Of a DNA stretch of 9,599 bases, positions 1 to 7,187 are shown in pieces. The DNA lies in NCBI GenBank assembly GCA_019104905.1, contig JAHRXB010000155.1:1-9599 (forward strand), given 5' to 3'. Below the pieces are notes generated by a model. It saw nothing but the letters and a program-made list of their open reading frames with translations, was not told the DNA's origin and searched no databases. A program made the translations under genes and the position numbers. The stretch comes from Bdellovibrio sp. (GTDB lineage Bacteria; Bdellovibrionota; Bdellovibrionia; Bdellovibrionales; Bdellovibrionaceae). Positions within the stretch are counted from its first letter, which is position 1. Each line of letters starts with the position of its first letter.

Positions 1-209
1 ATTTCCTTATACATCACGCCGGAAGTATTAAAGAGATGTTTAAGGTTGCCACCCTTTTCTTTAAGGGCAGCCAGCATTTCTTTGAGCTCTTTCTGTGTGG
101 GCGCTTTCTCCACAATGGGCAGTTTCTCATAGCGAACCTTTTTTCCATCGAGGAACTTAAGCGCCTTTACGCAAGTTGAGCACTTAGCGTATTCATAGAC
201 CTTAAGCAT
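1..209 (-). CDS. ArsC/Spx/MgsR-family thioredoxin-fold protein (3' end cut by window edge)
   Basis: Sixty-nine codons are visible from an ATG at 209-207, and the frame stays open to the left edge. The protein begins MLKVYEYAKCSTCVKALKFL, with a CxxC pair at Cys10 and Cys13 at the end of the first beta strand, as in the ArsC/Spx/YffB branch of the thioredoxin fold. Family members are usually about 110-130 residues, so roughly half is missing. The family includes glutaredoxin-dependent arsenate reductases and Spx-type transcription regulators; the visible part does not decide between these, and most uncharacterised members have no proven arsenate activity. The start overlaps the end of the upstream ureohydrolase by 8 bases (ATGCTTAA). 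GGTG at 220-217 sits 7 bases before the ATG, inside that gene's coding sequence. This predicts cotranscription and translational coupling. The family call is firm; the biochemical role is open. Confidence 0.8.
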   Translation of the reverse strand, partial: MLKVYEYAKCSTCVKALKFLDGKKVRYEKLPIVEKAPTQKELKEMLAALKEKGGNLKHLFNTSGVMYKE

Positions 210-1257
210 GGCTTTTCACCAACCAACCGCACATTTTATAGAGAATCCGGGCACCAACGTTGCCGTCCCATTCCACTTCGTGCTCTTCCAATCCGCCTGT
301 CGAAACTTCGTTCAAATCAAATGCGATGATTTTTCTTCCAGAGTTATGCACTTCACGGAACAAGAAGAAAACCTGATCAACACTTAAGCCGCCAGGGACG
401 GGAGTTCCTGTGTGAGGGCAGAACGCCGGATCAAGCCCGTCGATATCAAAAGAGATGTAAACATTTTGTGGCAACTCTTTGGTAATATCTTGGCAGACTT
501 TTTCCCAGCTTTCGCCTTTAAGAAGACGGCGCTTCAGTTCAAGATCATAAAACGTGTGGATGTCTTCGCGAGAATTGCTGAAGTCATATTCTTCTTCACA
601 GAAATCACGAATACCCACTTGAACCAGCTTCTTGGGCTTCTTGGCATCCGTCATCACGTTGTACATGATAGAGGCGTGGGATTGTTTAAAACCCTGATAA
701 GCTTTACGAAGATCCGCGTGGGCATCAATATGAAGAACACCAAAGTCCCCCTTGTATTGGTCACTCACGGCCCGAATAGCCCCGAGAGGAGTGGAGTGGT
801 CTCCACCGACCAAGCCTAAAAGCTTCCCTTTTTTAAGGACATCAGAACATTGGTCATAAACCCATTGAGTCATCTCTTCGCAGGCCTCGTTTACTTGGGA
901 AGCCAGAGAGTTCATCTTGGCCTCATCCTCGCTGAGGTTTGTTCGCATTTCGATCAATTCTTGGGCGACACTTTTGTATTTATCGTTCATTTTGCAGAGG
1001 TCTTCAGGGAACTCGCGCATAAAGTACCCGACTTCATAAGCCTTGCCGACCTCGATGTCGAAAAGGTCAATCTGTTCACTGGCTTGGCGAATGATCTGAG
1101 GGCCTCGCGAAGCGCCCTCGCCATAAGAGGTAGTGACCTCCCAAGGGGCGGGGACTAAAACGACCTTGGACTCCTCCTCGGTCATAGGAATGCCGAAGAT
1201 TCCGAACTCGGCAGAAATGGTGGTGGTGGGATCGAATTTCACCGTCTTTTCCGACAT
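202..1257 (-). CDS. speB: Ureohydrolase, probable agmatinase (arginase/agmatinase family)
   Basis: Manganese-dependent hydrolase of the arginase/agmatinase/formimidoylglutamase fold, 351 residues. The probable reaction is agmatine to putrescine plus urea in the cytoplasm. All six expected metal ligands are visible: His154 in GGDHS (151-155), Asp178, His180 and Asp182 in DAHAD, and Asp271 and Asp273 in SFDIDGLDP. TPVPGG (285-290) and NEVS (316-319) follow at the substrate end. It is longer than E. coli SpeB (about 306) because of a charged, probably helical insertion at about residues 85-130. The ATG at 1257 was chosen over an in-frame ATG at 1293 because AAGGAG (1269-1264) lies 6 bases before it and a promoter -10 element falls inside the longer version. 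Motifs alone do not separate agmatinase from arginase or formimidoylglutamase. The presence of speA about 4 kb away favours agmatinase. It is followed by an overlapping ArsC-like gene. Confidence 0.85.
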   Translation of the reverse strand: MSEKTVKFDPTTTISAEFGIFGIPMTEEESKVVLVPAPWEVTTSYGEGASRGPQIIRQASEQIDLFDIEVGKAYEVGYFMREFPEDLCKMNDKYKSVAQELIEMRTNLSEDEAKMNSLASQVNEACEEMTQWVYDQCSDVLKKGKLLGLVGGDHSTPLGAIRAVSDQYKGDFGVLHIDAHADLRKAYQGFKQSHASIMYNVMTDAKKPKKLVQVGIRDFCEEEYDFSNSREDIHTFYDLELKRRLLKGESWEKVCQDITKELPQNVYISFDIDGLDPAFCPHTGTPVPGGLSVDQVFFLFREVHNSGRKIIAFDLNEVSTGGLEEHEVEWDGNVGARILYKMCGWLVKSHA

Positions 1258-1281
1258 TATTTTCTCCTTAAGAATGACTAG

Positions 1282-1309
1282 GGTATATAACATTTAAGCG
1301 CGGCGTCAA
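1282..1309 (-). promoter_or_regulatory. Predicted sigma70-type promoter of speB
   Basis: Read on the minus strand, TTGACG (1309-1304) is followed by a 16-base spacer and TATACC (1287-1282), with an overlapping TATATA that could shift the -10 by two bases. Transcription would start near 1275, giving a leader of about 18 bases that contains the AAGGAG ribosome binding site. The fit to the start at 1257 is good. On the plus strand the same AT-rich patch reads TATAAC (1286-1291), but it has no matching -35 for the divergent transporter operon. Confidence 0.55.
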
Positions 1310-1361
1310 TCGAGCAATAACTTGATTATTTTTCTCGCATAACCCATTTTAAGCCCACTTT

Positions 1362-1380
1362 GGGAACTACTTAAATTCCC
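1362..1380. repeat. Short inverted repeat before the transporter operon
   Basis: GGGAA (1362-1366) and TTCCC (1376-1380) form a 5-base inverted repeat around a 9-base AT-rich centre, ending 13 bases before the ribosome binding site GGAGG (1394-1398) of the binding-protein gene. Its position would suit an operator or a leader hairpin. The arms are short enough to occur by chance. No convincing promoter for the operon was recognised in 1258-1405. Confidence 0.2.
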
Positions 1381-1405
1381 TACGAAATTCTTTGGAGGAA
1401 ACACA

Positions 1406-3028
1406 ATGAATATGAAGGGTCTCCTAGCTCTACTTTTGAGCTCAGCTTTGACAGCTCCCGCTCTTGCAACTGCACCAAATGCAGCGGCACCTAAAGGCGG
1501 TAATTTCGTTATTAACTTGGGCGGAGAACCACCGACAGTTCACCCCATCACTAGCACAGACGCTTACAGCCGTGATGTTCAAAATTACGTTTGCGAAGGT
1601 TTGTTGACTCGTGACTCTGAGACCTACGATTGGAAGCCTCGTTTGGCTGAGAAATGGGAAGTTTCTAAAGACAACAAAACATTTACTTTCTTCCTTCGTA
1701 AAAACGCTGTTTTCCATGACGGTAAACCCGTGACAGCTGAAGACGTGAAGTTCTCTTTTGATGCGATCTTTGAACCTAAGTATGAAGCCGCTCATCTTCG
1801 TCCATACTACGAAGGTTTGGCAAAGGCAGAGGTTGTTGACGCTCATACCATCAAGTTCACGGCAAAAGATATGTACTTCAAAAATTTCGAGTCGGCGGCG
1901 ACTTTGACTGTGATCCCAAAACACATCTACAGCGATGTTGAAAAATCTAAAAAAATGAACAGACAGCTTATCTGTTCTGGTCCTTACTCTTTGGCGAAAT
2001 TTGATCGTGGTCAGTTGATCACTTTGAAAAAGAACGACAAATGGTGGGGCGTGAATGACCCTGTTTATAAGGGCACTTACAACTTTGACTCTATCACAAT
2101 GCGTTTCTACAAAGATGAGAACGTTCAACTTGAGCGCGCTAAAAAAGGTGAGTTGGACTATATCGATCTTCGTATCGAAGCCTTCATGAAGAAAACAGAA
2201 GGCGCTCCTTGGGGCAAAACTGTTATCAAACACAAAGTTGAAAACAGCGCTCCGAAATCTTACGGTTTCGTAGGTTGGAATTTCCGTAAAGAGCTTTTCC
2301 AAGACAAGAACGTTCGTATCGCCTTGGCTCACCTTCTGAATCGTGAAGAGATGAATAAGAAGTTCCGTTATGGAATGTCTGATTTGGCGAACGGTGCGGT
2401 TTACATCCGTTCTGAGTTCAATCCAGGCAACAAAGCGATTGAGTTCAATCCGAAGAAAGCTCAAGAGTTATTGTCTAAAGCTGGCTGGACTGACCTCGAT
2501 AAAAACGGTGTTCTTGAGAAAACCGTGAACGGTAAGAAATCTGAATTTAAGTTCACATTGATCTACCCAAATAAAGATGTTGAGAAATACTGGACTTTGT
2601 ACCGCGAAGACCTCAAAAAAGCGGGCATCGACATGGAATTGAAATATCTTGAGTGGAACTCATTCTTGAAGTTGGTTGATGAAGGAAACTTTGATGCTGT
2701 GACGATGGCTTGGGGCGGTGGTTCTGTAGAGCCAGATCCTAAGCAAATCTGGCACTCTTCAGGTGCGGTTCCTGGTGGATCTAACTTCATCGCGTACAAA
2801 AACCCTGAAGTTGATAAGTTGATCGACGAAGCTCGCGTTGAGCCAAACAAAGCAAAACGTGTTGTTAAGTTGAAGGAAGTTTACAAGAAGATCGCTGAAG
2901 ATGCTCCCTACGCTTTCTTGTTCAACGATAAGTTTGTGTTCTATGCAAATTCTTCACGCATAGGCACTCCTGGCGAGACATTTAAGTACGAAATTGGTAC
3001 AGACTACTGGTGGATGAAGCCTCAATAG
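1406..3028 (+). CDS. Periplasmic oligopeptide-binding protein, ABC transporter (SBP family 5)
   Basis: Extracytoplasmic substrate-binding protein of the OppA/DppA/YejA type, 540 residues, which captures peptides in the periplasm and hands them to the two permeases encoded next. Residues 1-21 form a Sec signal peptide: Met, Lys4, a Leu/Ala-rich core and an ALA cleavage site after residue 21. No lipobox cysteine is present, so the protein should be soluble, as is usual in Gram-negative cells. The family-5 signature covers about residues 79-120, with PRLAEKWEVS, then LRKNAVFHDG and AEDVKFSFDA. The C-terminal part holds NPEVDKLIDEAR and ends DYWWMKPQ. The ATG at 1406 has GGAGG 7 bases upstream; a second ATG at 1412 would also keep the signal peptide. 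E. coli YejA is about 600 residues, so the neighbours are Yej-like while this protein has the size of OppA/DppA, and no symbol is given. Ligand unknown; dipeptides, longer peptides or microcin-like peptides are all possible. Confidence 0.9.
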   Translation: MNMKGLLALLLSSALTAPALATAPNAAAPKGGNFVINLGGEPPTVHPITSTDAYSRDVQNYVCEGLLTRDSETYDWKPRLAEKWEVSKDNKTFTFFLRKNAVFHDGKPVTAEDVKFSFDAIFEPKYEAAHLRPYYEGLAKAEVVDAHTIKFTAKDMYFKNFESAATLTVIPKHIYSDVEKSKKMNRQLICSGPYSLAKFDRGQLITLKKNDKWWGVNDPVYKGTYNFDSITMRFYKDENVQLERAKKGELDYIDLRIEAFMKKTEGAPWGKTVIKHKVENSAPKSYGFVGWNFRKELFQDKNVRIALAHLLNREEMNKKFRYGMSDLANGAVYIRSEFNPGNKAIEFNPKKAQELLSKAGWTDLDKNGVLEKTVNGKKSEFKFTLIYPNKDVEKYWTLYREDLKKAGIDMELKYLEWNSFLKLVDEGNFDAVTMAWGGGSVEPDPKQIWHSSGAVPGGSNFIAYKNPEVDKLIDEARVEPNKAKRVVKLKEVYKKIAEDAPYAFLFNDKFVFYANSSRIGTPGETFKYEIGTDYWWMKPQ

Positions 3029-3043
3029 GCTTCTCCTCTTTTT
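3016..3043 (+). terminator. Hairpin over the binding-protein stop codon (leaky terminator or mRNA stabiliser)
   Basis: GAAGCC (3016-3021) pairs perfectly with GGCTTC (3028-3033) around a 6-base loop that contains most of the TAG stop codon. After five bases comes a run of five T (3039-3043). The T run is set back from the stem, so complete termination is unlikely. In binding-protein transporter operons a hairpin after the binding-protein gene often raises its mRNA level above that of the permease genes, either by partial termination or by blocking 3' decay. That role here is inferred from position. Confidence 0.4.
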
Positions 3044-3079
3044 CGTTAATCCGTCTGATGTAAGTTTGGGAGTAGGGCT

Positions 3080-4117
3080 TTGATCATCTACCTGATTCGC
3101 CGATTGCTGTTGATGATCCCGACATTCTTCGGGATCACACTCGTTACCTTTGTGCTAATTAACTTAGCTCCTGGAAGCCCCATTGAGCAAAAGCTGCAAG
3201 CCATCCGCTTTGGTGCGGCTGGCGGTGGCGGGGGCGGCGGAGGAGCTGCTAGCGTCAACAGTCGTGGTGACACGTCGGTGAACGAAGAGGTTATTGAAGC
3301 TCTTAAGAAGCAATATGGCTTCGATAAGCCCATTCATGAGCGTTATTTCATTTGGTTAAAAAATCTCAGCCGCTTGGATTTTGGCGAAAGCTTCACTTAC
3401 CAAGAACCTGTGATTGATGTGATCAAGAGTAAGTTCCCGGTTTCTTTGCAATTTGGTATTGCGTCTTTGATCCTCACATACATTGTTTGTATTCCTCTCG
3501 GCGTGAGAAAGGCAATCAAAGCGGGGTCGGGTTTTGACCGTATCACCACTTTAATTCTGAATTTCACGTATTCGATCCCACCACTGATTTTAGGTATTTT
3601 CTTGATTGTGGTTTTGGCGGGTAAGCTGAATTTGTTCCCCTTGGGCGGTTTGCAGTCTGATGACTACGAATCTTTTACGACCTGGGGAAAAATCACGGAT
3701 CGTTTGCACCACTTTGTTCTGCCTTTGATCTGTTACATGATCGGTGGGTTCACTGAGCTTTCTGTTCTTATGAGAAACTCGATGTTGGACGTTGTAAAGT
3801 CGGACTATGTTCGTACGGCACGTGCTAAGGGTTTGTCTGAAAAAGTTGTCATCTTTAAACACGCCCTTCGAAATGCACTTATTCCGATTGCGACGGGCCT
3901 GGGCGGCTTCTTTGGTGCCTTCCTTGCGGGATCTCTGATTATTGAGCAGATGTTCAATCTGGATGGTATCGGCCTTTTGGGATATCAATCCGTATTGTCT
4001 CGTGACTATAACGTGATCATGGGGTTGACCTTCATCTCTTCAATGCTTTTGATGATGGGTCGTATTTTCAGCGATATCATTTACGTTCTTATCGATCCAA
4101 GGATTGACTTCAAATGA
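3080..4117 (+). CDS. yejB: Peptide ABC transporter permease, YejB-like
   Basis: Inner-membrane permease of the DppB/OppB class, 345 residues, forming with the next gene's product the channel for peptides delivered by the binding protein. The N-terminus (MIIYLIRRLLLMIPTFFGIT) is the usual first membrane helix. It requires the TTG start at 3080, which has GGGAG (3068-3072) 7 bases before it; the first in-frame ATG would remove part of this helix. The stretch YGFDKPIHERYF (79-90) and the C-terminus DPRIDF (339-344) recall E. coli YejB closely. The EAA loop that contacts the ATPase is at about 243-269 (YVRTARAKGL, then FKHALRNALIP). About five to six membrane segments are visible. An unusual run of eight glycines (48-55) lies in the first periplasmic loop. 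The last bases overlap the next gene by ATGA, indicating translational coupling. The YejB assignment rests on remembered motif similarity. Confidence 0.88.
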   Translation: MIIYLIRRLLLMIPTFFGITLVTFVLINLAPGSPIEQKLQAIRFGAAGGGGGGGGAASVNSRGDTSVNEEVIEALKKQYGFDKPIHERYFIWLKNLSRLDFGESFTYQEPVIDVIKSKFPVSLQFGIASLILTYIVCIPLGVRKAIKAGSGFDRITTLILNFTYSIPPLILGIFLIVVLAGKLNLFPLGGLQSDDYESFTTWGKITDRLHHFVLPLICYMIGGFTELSVLMRNSMLDVVKSDYVRTARAKGLSEKVVIFKHALRNALIPIATGLGGFFGAFLAGSLIIEQMFNLDGIGLLGYQSVLSRDYNVIMGLTFISSMLLMMGRIFSDIIYVLIDPRIDFK

Positions 4118-5142
4118 TGGATCCAATTCAAAAATATCTTATTAAGAATGAACTTACGCTTAAGCGCTACAAGCGCTTTAAGAGAGACCGTGTTGCGGTT
4201 ATCTCTGTATGGGTTCTTGTTGTTATGTTTTTTTTCAGCTTCACGGCAGAGCTTTGGGCGAACAATCATCCCCACATTTTAAGTTATCAGGGGAAATTGT
4301 ATTTCCCTCTGGTTAAAGACTATCACCCGACGGATTTTGGCCGTGAAGATATCTACGTCATGGACTACCGCAGTCTAGAGCTTGGAGAGAATGACTGGGC
4401 TGTATGGCCAATCATTCAGTGGGATGCTTACGAAAGCAATAAAACCGTCGAGACTTATCCGTCGCCTCCAACCAAGCAAAATTGGATTGGGACGGATGAA
4501 AGTGGGCGGGATGTGATGACTCGTCTGTTGTATGGTTTCCGCTATACAATGTTGTTTGCGATCGGTGCTTGGATTTTGGCTTATTTGATTGGTATTACCC
4601 TTGGTTCTTTGATGGGATACTTGGGCGGTAAGACGGATCTTATTGGTCAGCGTATTGTGGAGATCGTGGAAAGTACTCCGATCATGTTCGTCTTGATCAC
4701 GATGATTTCGATCTTTACCCCGTCTTTACCCATGCTGGTTGCGTTTTATGCGTGTTTTGCGTGGACGGGAATTTCGGCTTACATGCGCGCGCAGTTCTTA
4801 TCTTTGCGTAAGCGTGAATATGTTGAGGCGGCGAAAGCCATTGGGGCTGATCACAAAAGAATCATCTCAAAACACATTCTTCCGAATGGTTTGACTCCGA
4901 TCATTACGTTCTCTCCCTTTGTAATCTCTGGAAACGTGTACACTCTTTCCATGCTTGATTATTTGGGCCTTGGTTTGACGCCTCCGACTCCTTCCTGGGG
5001 AGAACTTATGGCACAAGCTCAGAAGTGGTTTACCATTGCTGAGTGGTTGGTGTGGGGACCGTTGACGGCTCTTTTCATCACCTTGATCCTTTTGATCAAC
5101 ATCGGTATCGCCGTCCGCGACGCCTTCGACGCCAAGATGTAG
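4114..5142 (+). CDS. yejE: Peptide ABC transporter permease, YejE-like
   Basis: Second inner-membrane permease, DppC/OppC class, 342 residues, partner of the YejB-like protein. A basic cytoplasmic N-terminus (LKRYKRFKRDR) precedes a membrane helix at about 28-46. A long periplasmic segment (about 48-125) contains LYFPLVKDY and TDFG, which resemble E. coli YejE and are not usual in DppC. NWIGTDESGRDV (123-134) is the standard OppC/DppC entry to the membrane domain. The EAA loop is at about 234-258 (REYVEAAKAIGA, then KHILPN), and the C-terminus AVRDAFDAKM is typical. The start overlaps the yejB stop as ATGA; a second ATG directly follows at 4117. It is the last gene of the operon: no ATPase gene follows, and a strong terminator lies 50 bases downstream. 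Both EAA loops look intact, so a functional ATPase partner is expected from elsewhere in the genome. Confidence 0.88.
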   Translation: MMDPIQKYLIKNELTLKRYKRFKRDRVAVISVWVLVVMFFFSFTAELWANNHPHILSYQGKLYFPLVKDYHPTDFGREDIYVMDYRSLELGENDWAVWPIIQWDAYESNKTVETYPSPPTKQNWIGTDESGRDVMTRLLYGFRYTMLFAIGAWILAYLIGITLGSLMGYLGGKTDLIGQRIVEIVESTPIMFVLITMISIFTPSLPMLVAFYACFAWTGISAYMRAQFLSLRKREYVEAAKAIGADHKRIISKHILPNGLTPIITFSPFVISGNVYTLSMLDYLGLGLTPPTPSWGELMAQAQKWFTIAEWLVWGPLTALFITLILLINIGIAVRDAFDAKM

Positions 5143-5191
5143 GTATTTGCTTATAGACTTGTTTTAATCTCGGCATAATTCGATATAAAGC

Positions 5192-5224
5192 AAAGAGGCC
5201 CCCATCTGGGAGCCTCTTTTTTTT
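5192..5224. terminator. Rho-independent terminator between yejE and speA, probably bidirectional
   Basis: AAAGAGGC (5192-5199) pairs with GCCTCTTT (5212-5219). One C/A mismatch follows, then CCC pairs with GGG around the loop ATCT. On the plus strand an unbroken T run reaches 5224, the classic form for ending the transporter operon. On the minus strand the same stem is followed by TTTGCTTTATAT, a weaker but usable U-rich tail, and the speA stop lies 44 bases before it. The rest of 5143-5262 shows no gene. Confidence 0.9.
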
Positions 5225-5262
5225 GATCACTTTTGAATGTGTCCGAGAAATGCCGGTACCTT

Positions 5263-7167
5263 CTACTCAGCCTCTTCGAGGTAAGTGTAGCCAGAGAGGC
5301 CTTCTTCGTAATGTTTGATCAGAAGTTTGGCTTCTTGTTTTGTGATTGTGCCCTTTTGGATACTTTCCTCTGTGGCTTGGCGAACATTGTCGACCATCTC
5401 AGAGCGACCGTACTGAACGTAAGAAAGAACTTCCGTTACAGTGTCGCCGGGGACGTAGTGATCGATTGTATAACCCACGCCGTTCAAAGAAATGTGAACC
5501 GCATCGGTGTCGCCGAAGAGGTTGTGCAAGTCTCCAAGAATCTCTTGGTAGGCTCCCGTTAGGAACACACCTAGATAGTACTGCTGACCATCTGTAAATT
5601 GGTGCAAACGCACGGTCTCTTTAGGTTCGCCGGACTCGGTATCGATGAATTTTTCAATCACGCCATCCGAGTCGCAAGTCAAATCCGCCAAGGTCGCTTC
5701 GCGAGTGGGCTCTTCACCCAAACGATGAATAGGAATCAGCGGGAAAAGCTGTCCAACGGCCCAAGAGTCGGGAACGGACTGGAACACCGAGAAGTTCGAG
5801 AAATAGGTGTCGCAGAGTTCTTTAGAAAGAGCGGCAATGATGTCTTCGGTGTCGGCCACGGTCTTGGCAAGTTTCACCATCTTTGTGGCGATCGCGAAGT
5901 ACATGCTTTCACACCAAGCGCGTTGTTCAAGAGTCAATACGCCATAGGTGAAAAGCTGCAAGGTTTCTTGCTTGGCTTGTTCAAGGTCGTTGAAACATTC
6001 GTTGATGTTATCCTTATTCACCTTTTCATAGATGTACTGCATGTCTTGCATGATCGAAGGATCTGTCTTCGATGCAGGACGAGGTGGTTCATGGCGGTGA
6101 AGGTCGTTCACGCCCATGACGTTAAAAACAAGGACCGAGTGATGGGCCACCAAAAAGCGGCCAGACTCTGTCACGATGTTTGGATGAGGAATTTCTTTTT
6201 CGTCACAAAGGGTTTGCAAGACAGACACGATGTCGTTGGCGTATTCTTGCTCAGAATAGTTCACCGAGCTGTCAGAGTGGCCGGAGCCATCGTAATCGAT
6301 TCCAAGTCCGCCACCGACGTCGATGTATTTAAGGCCCGCACCCATTTTGTAAAGCTCTGTGTAAAAGCGTGCGCCCTCTTTCAAAGAGGACTTAATGCTT
6401 TGGATGGCAGGAACTTGAGAGCCAATGTGGTAGTGAAGAAGTTCAAGGCAATCCAACATGCCTTCCTTTTTAAGAACTTCGACGCCTTCGACGATTTCAA
6501 CGGCGGTGAGGCCGAACTTCGAGCGGGCTCCTGAAGAGTCCACCCATTTGCCGGCGCCTTGGGTGTTGAGTTTTGCGCGGAAGCCGATCTTAGGGCGAGC
6601 GTTAAACTTCTTCGCCGCATCGATGATCATTTTAAGCTCTTCCTTGCGATCTACCACGATGATGGTATTTCGTCCCAGCTTCTGAGATAAAATGGCCGTC
6701 TCGATGTATTCGGCATCCTTAAAACCATTGCAAATGATGAGGGCGTTTTCGGTGTTCATCAAAGCCAAAACCACAAGAAGTTCTGGCTTTGAACCGCACT
6801 CAAGGCCCATGCGGAAACCTTTTCCGTATTTTACGAGTTCTTGGACAAGGTGGCGTTGCTGGTTCACCTTAATCGGATAAACTCCGCAGTACTGGCCTTT
6901 ATAACCATGATCGGCGAAGGCTTTTTGGAAGCAGCCGTTTAGAAGTTCTACGCGAGATTTAATGATTTCAGGGAAGCGGATCATGATGGGGACGCGAATA
7001 CCGCGGTCCAAAAGATCCTGAGTCAGCTCAAACAAATCCACGGAGGGACCGTTGGCTCCCATGGGAGTGACAGAGACATTGCCGGCTCCGTTGATTCTGA
7101 AATAACCGTTGCCCCAGTTGTTGATCCCGTACAGCTCGGCGCTCTTTTCAGGACTCCAATTAGACAT
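5263..7167 (-). CDS. speA: Biosynthetic arginine decarboxylase
   Basis: PLP-dependent decarboxylase converting arginine to agmatine and CO2, the first step of the agmatine route to putrescine. It has 634 residues, close to the usual 630-660 of SpeA. The N-terminal barrel of the alanine-racemase fold carries the PLP lysine in VYPIKVNQ (Lys100), HYHIGSQ (245-251), the phosphate-binding GGGLGIDYDGS (285-295) and TESGR (333-337). The C-terminal beta domain supplies TCDSDG (497-502), whose Cys498 is the counterpart of the catalytic cysteine contributed across the dimer. It starts WSPEKSAELYGINNWG, typical for SpeA, so the ATG at 7167 is secure. GAGGG (7181-7177) lies 9 bases upstream, immediately after a long hairpin. 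No lysine or ornithine decarboxylase features are seen. It faces the yej operon with a shared terminator, and leuS lies 142 bases upstream on the same strand. With the probable agmatinase at 202-1257 it completes arginine to putrescine. Confidence 0.95.
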   Translation of the reverse strand: MSNWSPEKSAELYGINNWGNGYFRINGAGNVSVTPMGANGPSVDLFELTQDLLDRGIRVPIMIRFPEIIKSRVELLNGCFQKAFADHGYKGQYCGVYPIKVNQQRHLVQELVKYGKGFRMGLECGSKPELLVVLALMNTENALIICNGFKDAEYIETAILSQKLGRNTIIVVDRKEELKMIIDAAKKFNARPKIGFRAKLNTQGAGKWVDSSGARSKFGLTAVEIVEGVEVLKKEGMLDCLELLHYHIGSQVPAIQSIKSSLKEGARFYTELYKMGAGLKYIDVGGGLGIDYDGSGHSDSSVNYSEQEYANDIVSVLQTLCDEKEIPHPNIVTESGRFLVAHHSVLVFNVMGVNDLHRHEPPRPASKTDPSIMQDMQYIYEKVNKDNINECFNDLEQAKQETLQLFTYGVLTLEQRAWCESMYFAIATKMVKLAKTVADTEDIIAALSKELCDTYFSNFSVFQSVPDSWAVGQLFPLIPIHRLGEEPTREATLADLTCDSDGVIEKFIDTESGEPKETVRLHQFTDGQQYYLGVFLTGAYQEILGDLHNLFGDTDAVHISLNGVGYTIDHYVPGDTVTEVLSYVQYGRSEMVDNVRQATEESIQKGTITKQEAKLLIKHYEEGLSGYTYLEEAE

Positions 7168-7187
7168 CTCTTTTGGCCCTCACTCCA

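Noticed and set aside
1258..1293. Upstream ATG extension of the ureohydrolase (start at 1293)
   Set aside because: The extension lacks a good ribosome binding site and covers the predicted -10 element; the ATG at 1257 has AAGGAG at ideal spacing.
1322..1350. TTGATT with a 17-base spacer to CATTTT as a transporter operon promoter
   Set aside because: The -10 matches only three of six consensus positions; not strong enough to annotate.
1442..2464. Long open frame (340 codons) on the minus strand opposite the binding-protein gene
   Set aside because: It lies entirely antisense to a clearly recognised family-5 binding protein, has no recognisable domain, and reflects the low stop frequency opposite a strongly biased gene.
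5159..5190. Promoter-like TTGTTT / TATAAA on the plus strand after yejE
   Set aside because: The spacer is about 19 bases and the next element is the terminator hairpin; no plus-strand gene follows.
5599..6534. Plus-strand open frame of 311 codons opposite speA
   Set aside because: Antisense to conserved SpeA motifs, with low-complexity His/Phe/Arg-rich translation and no family resemblance.
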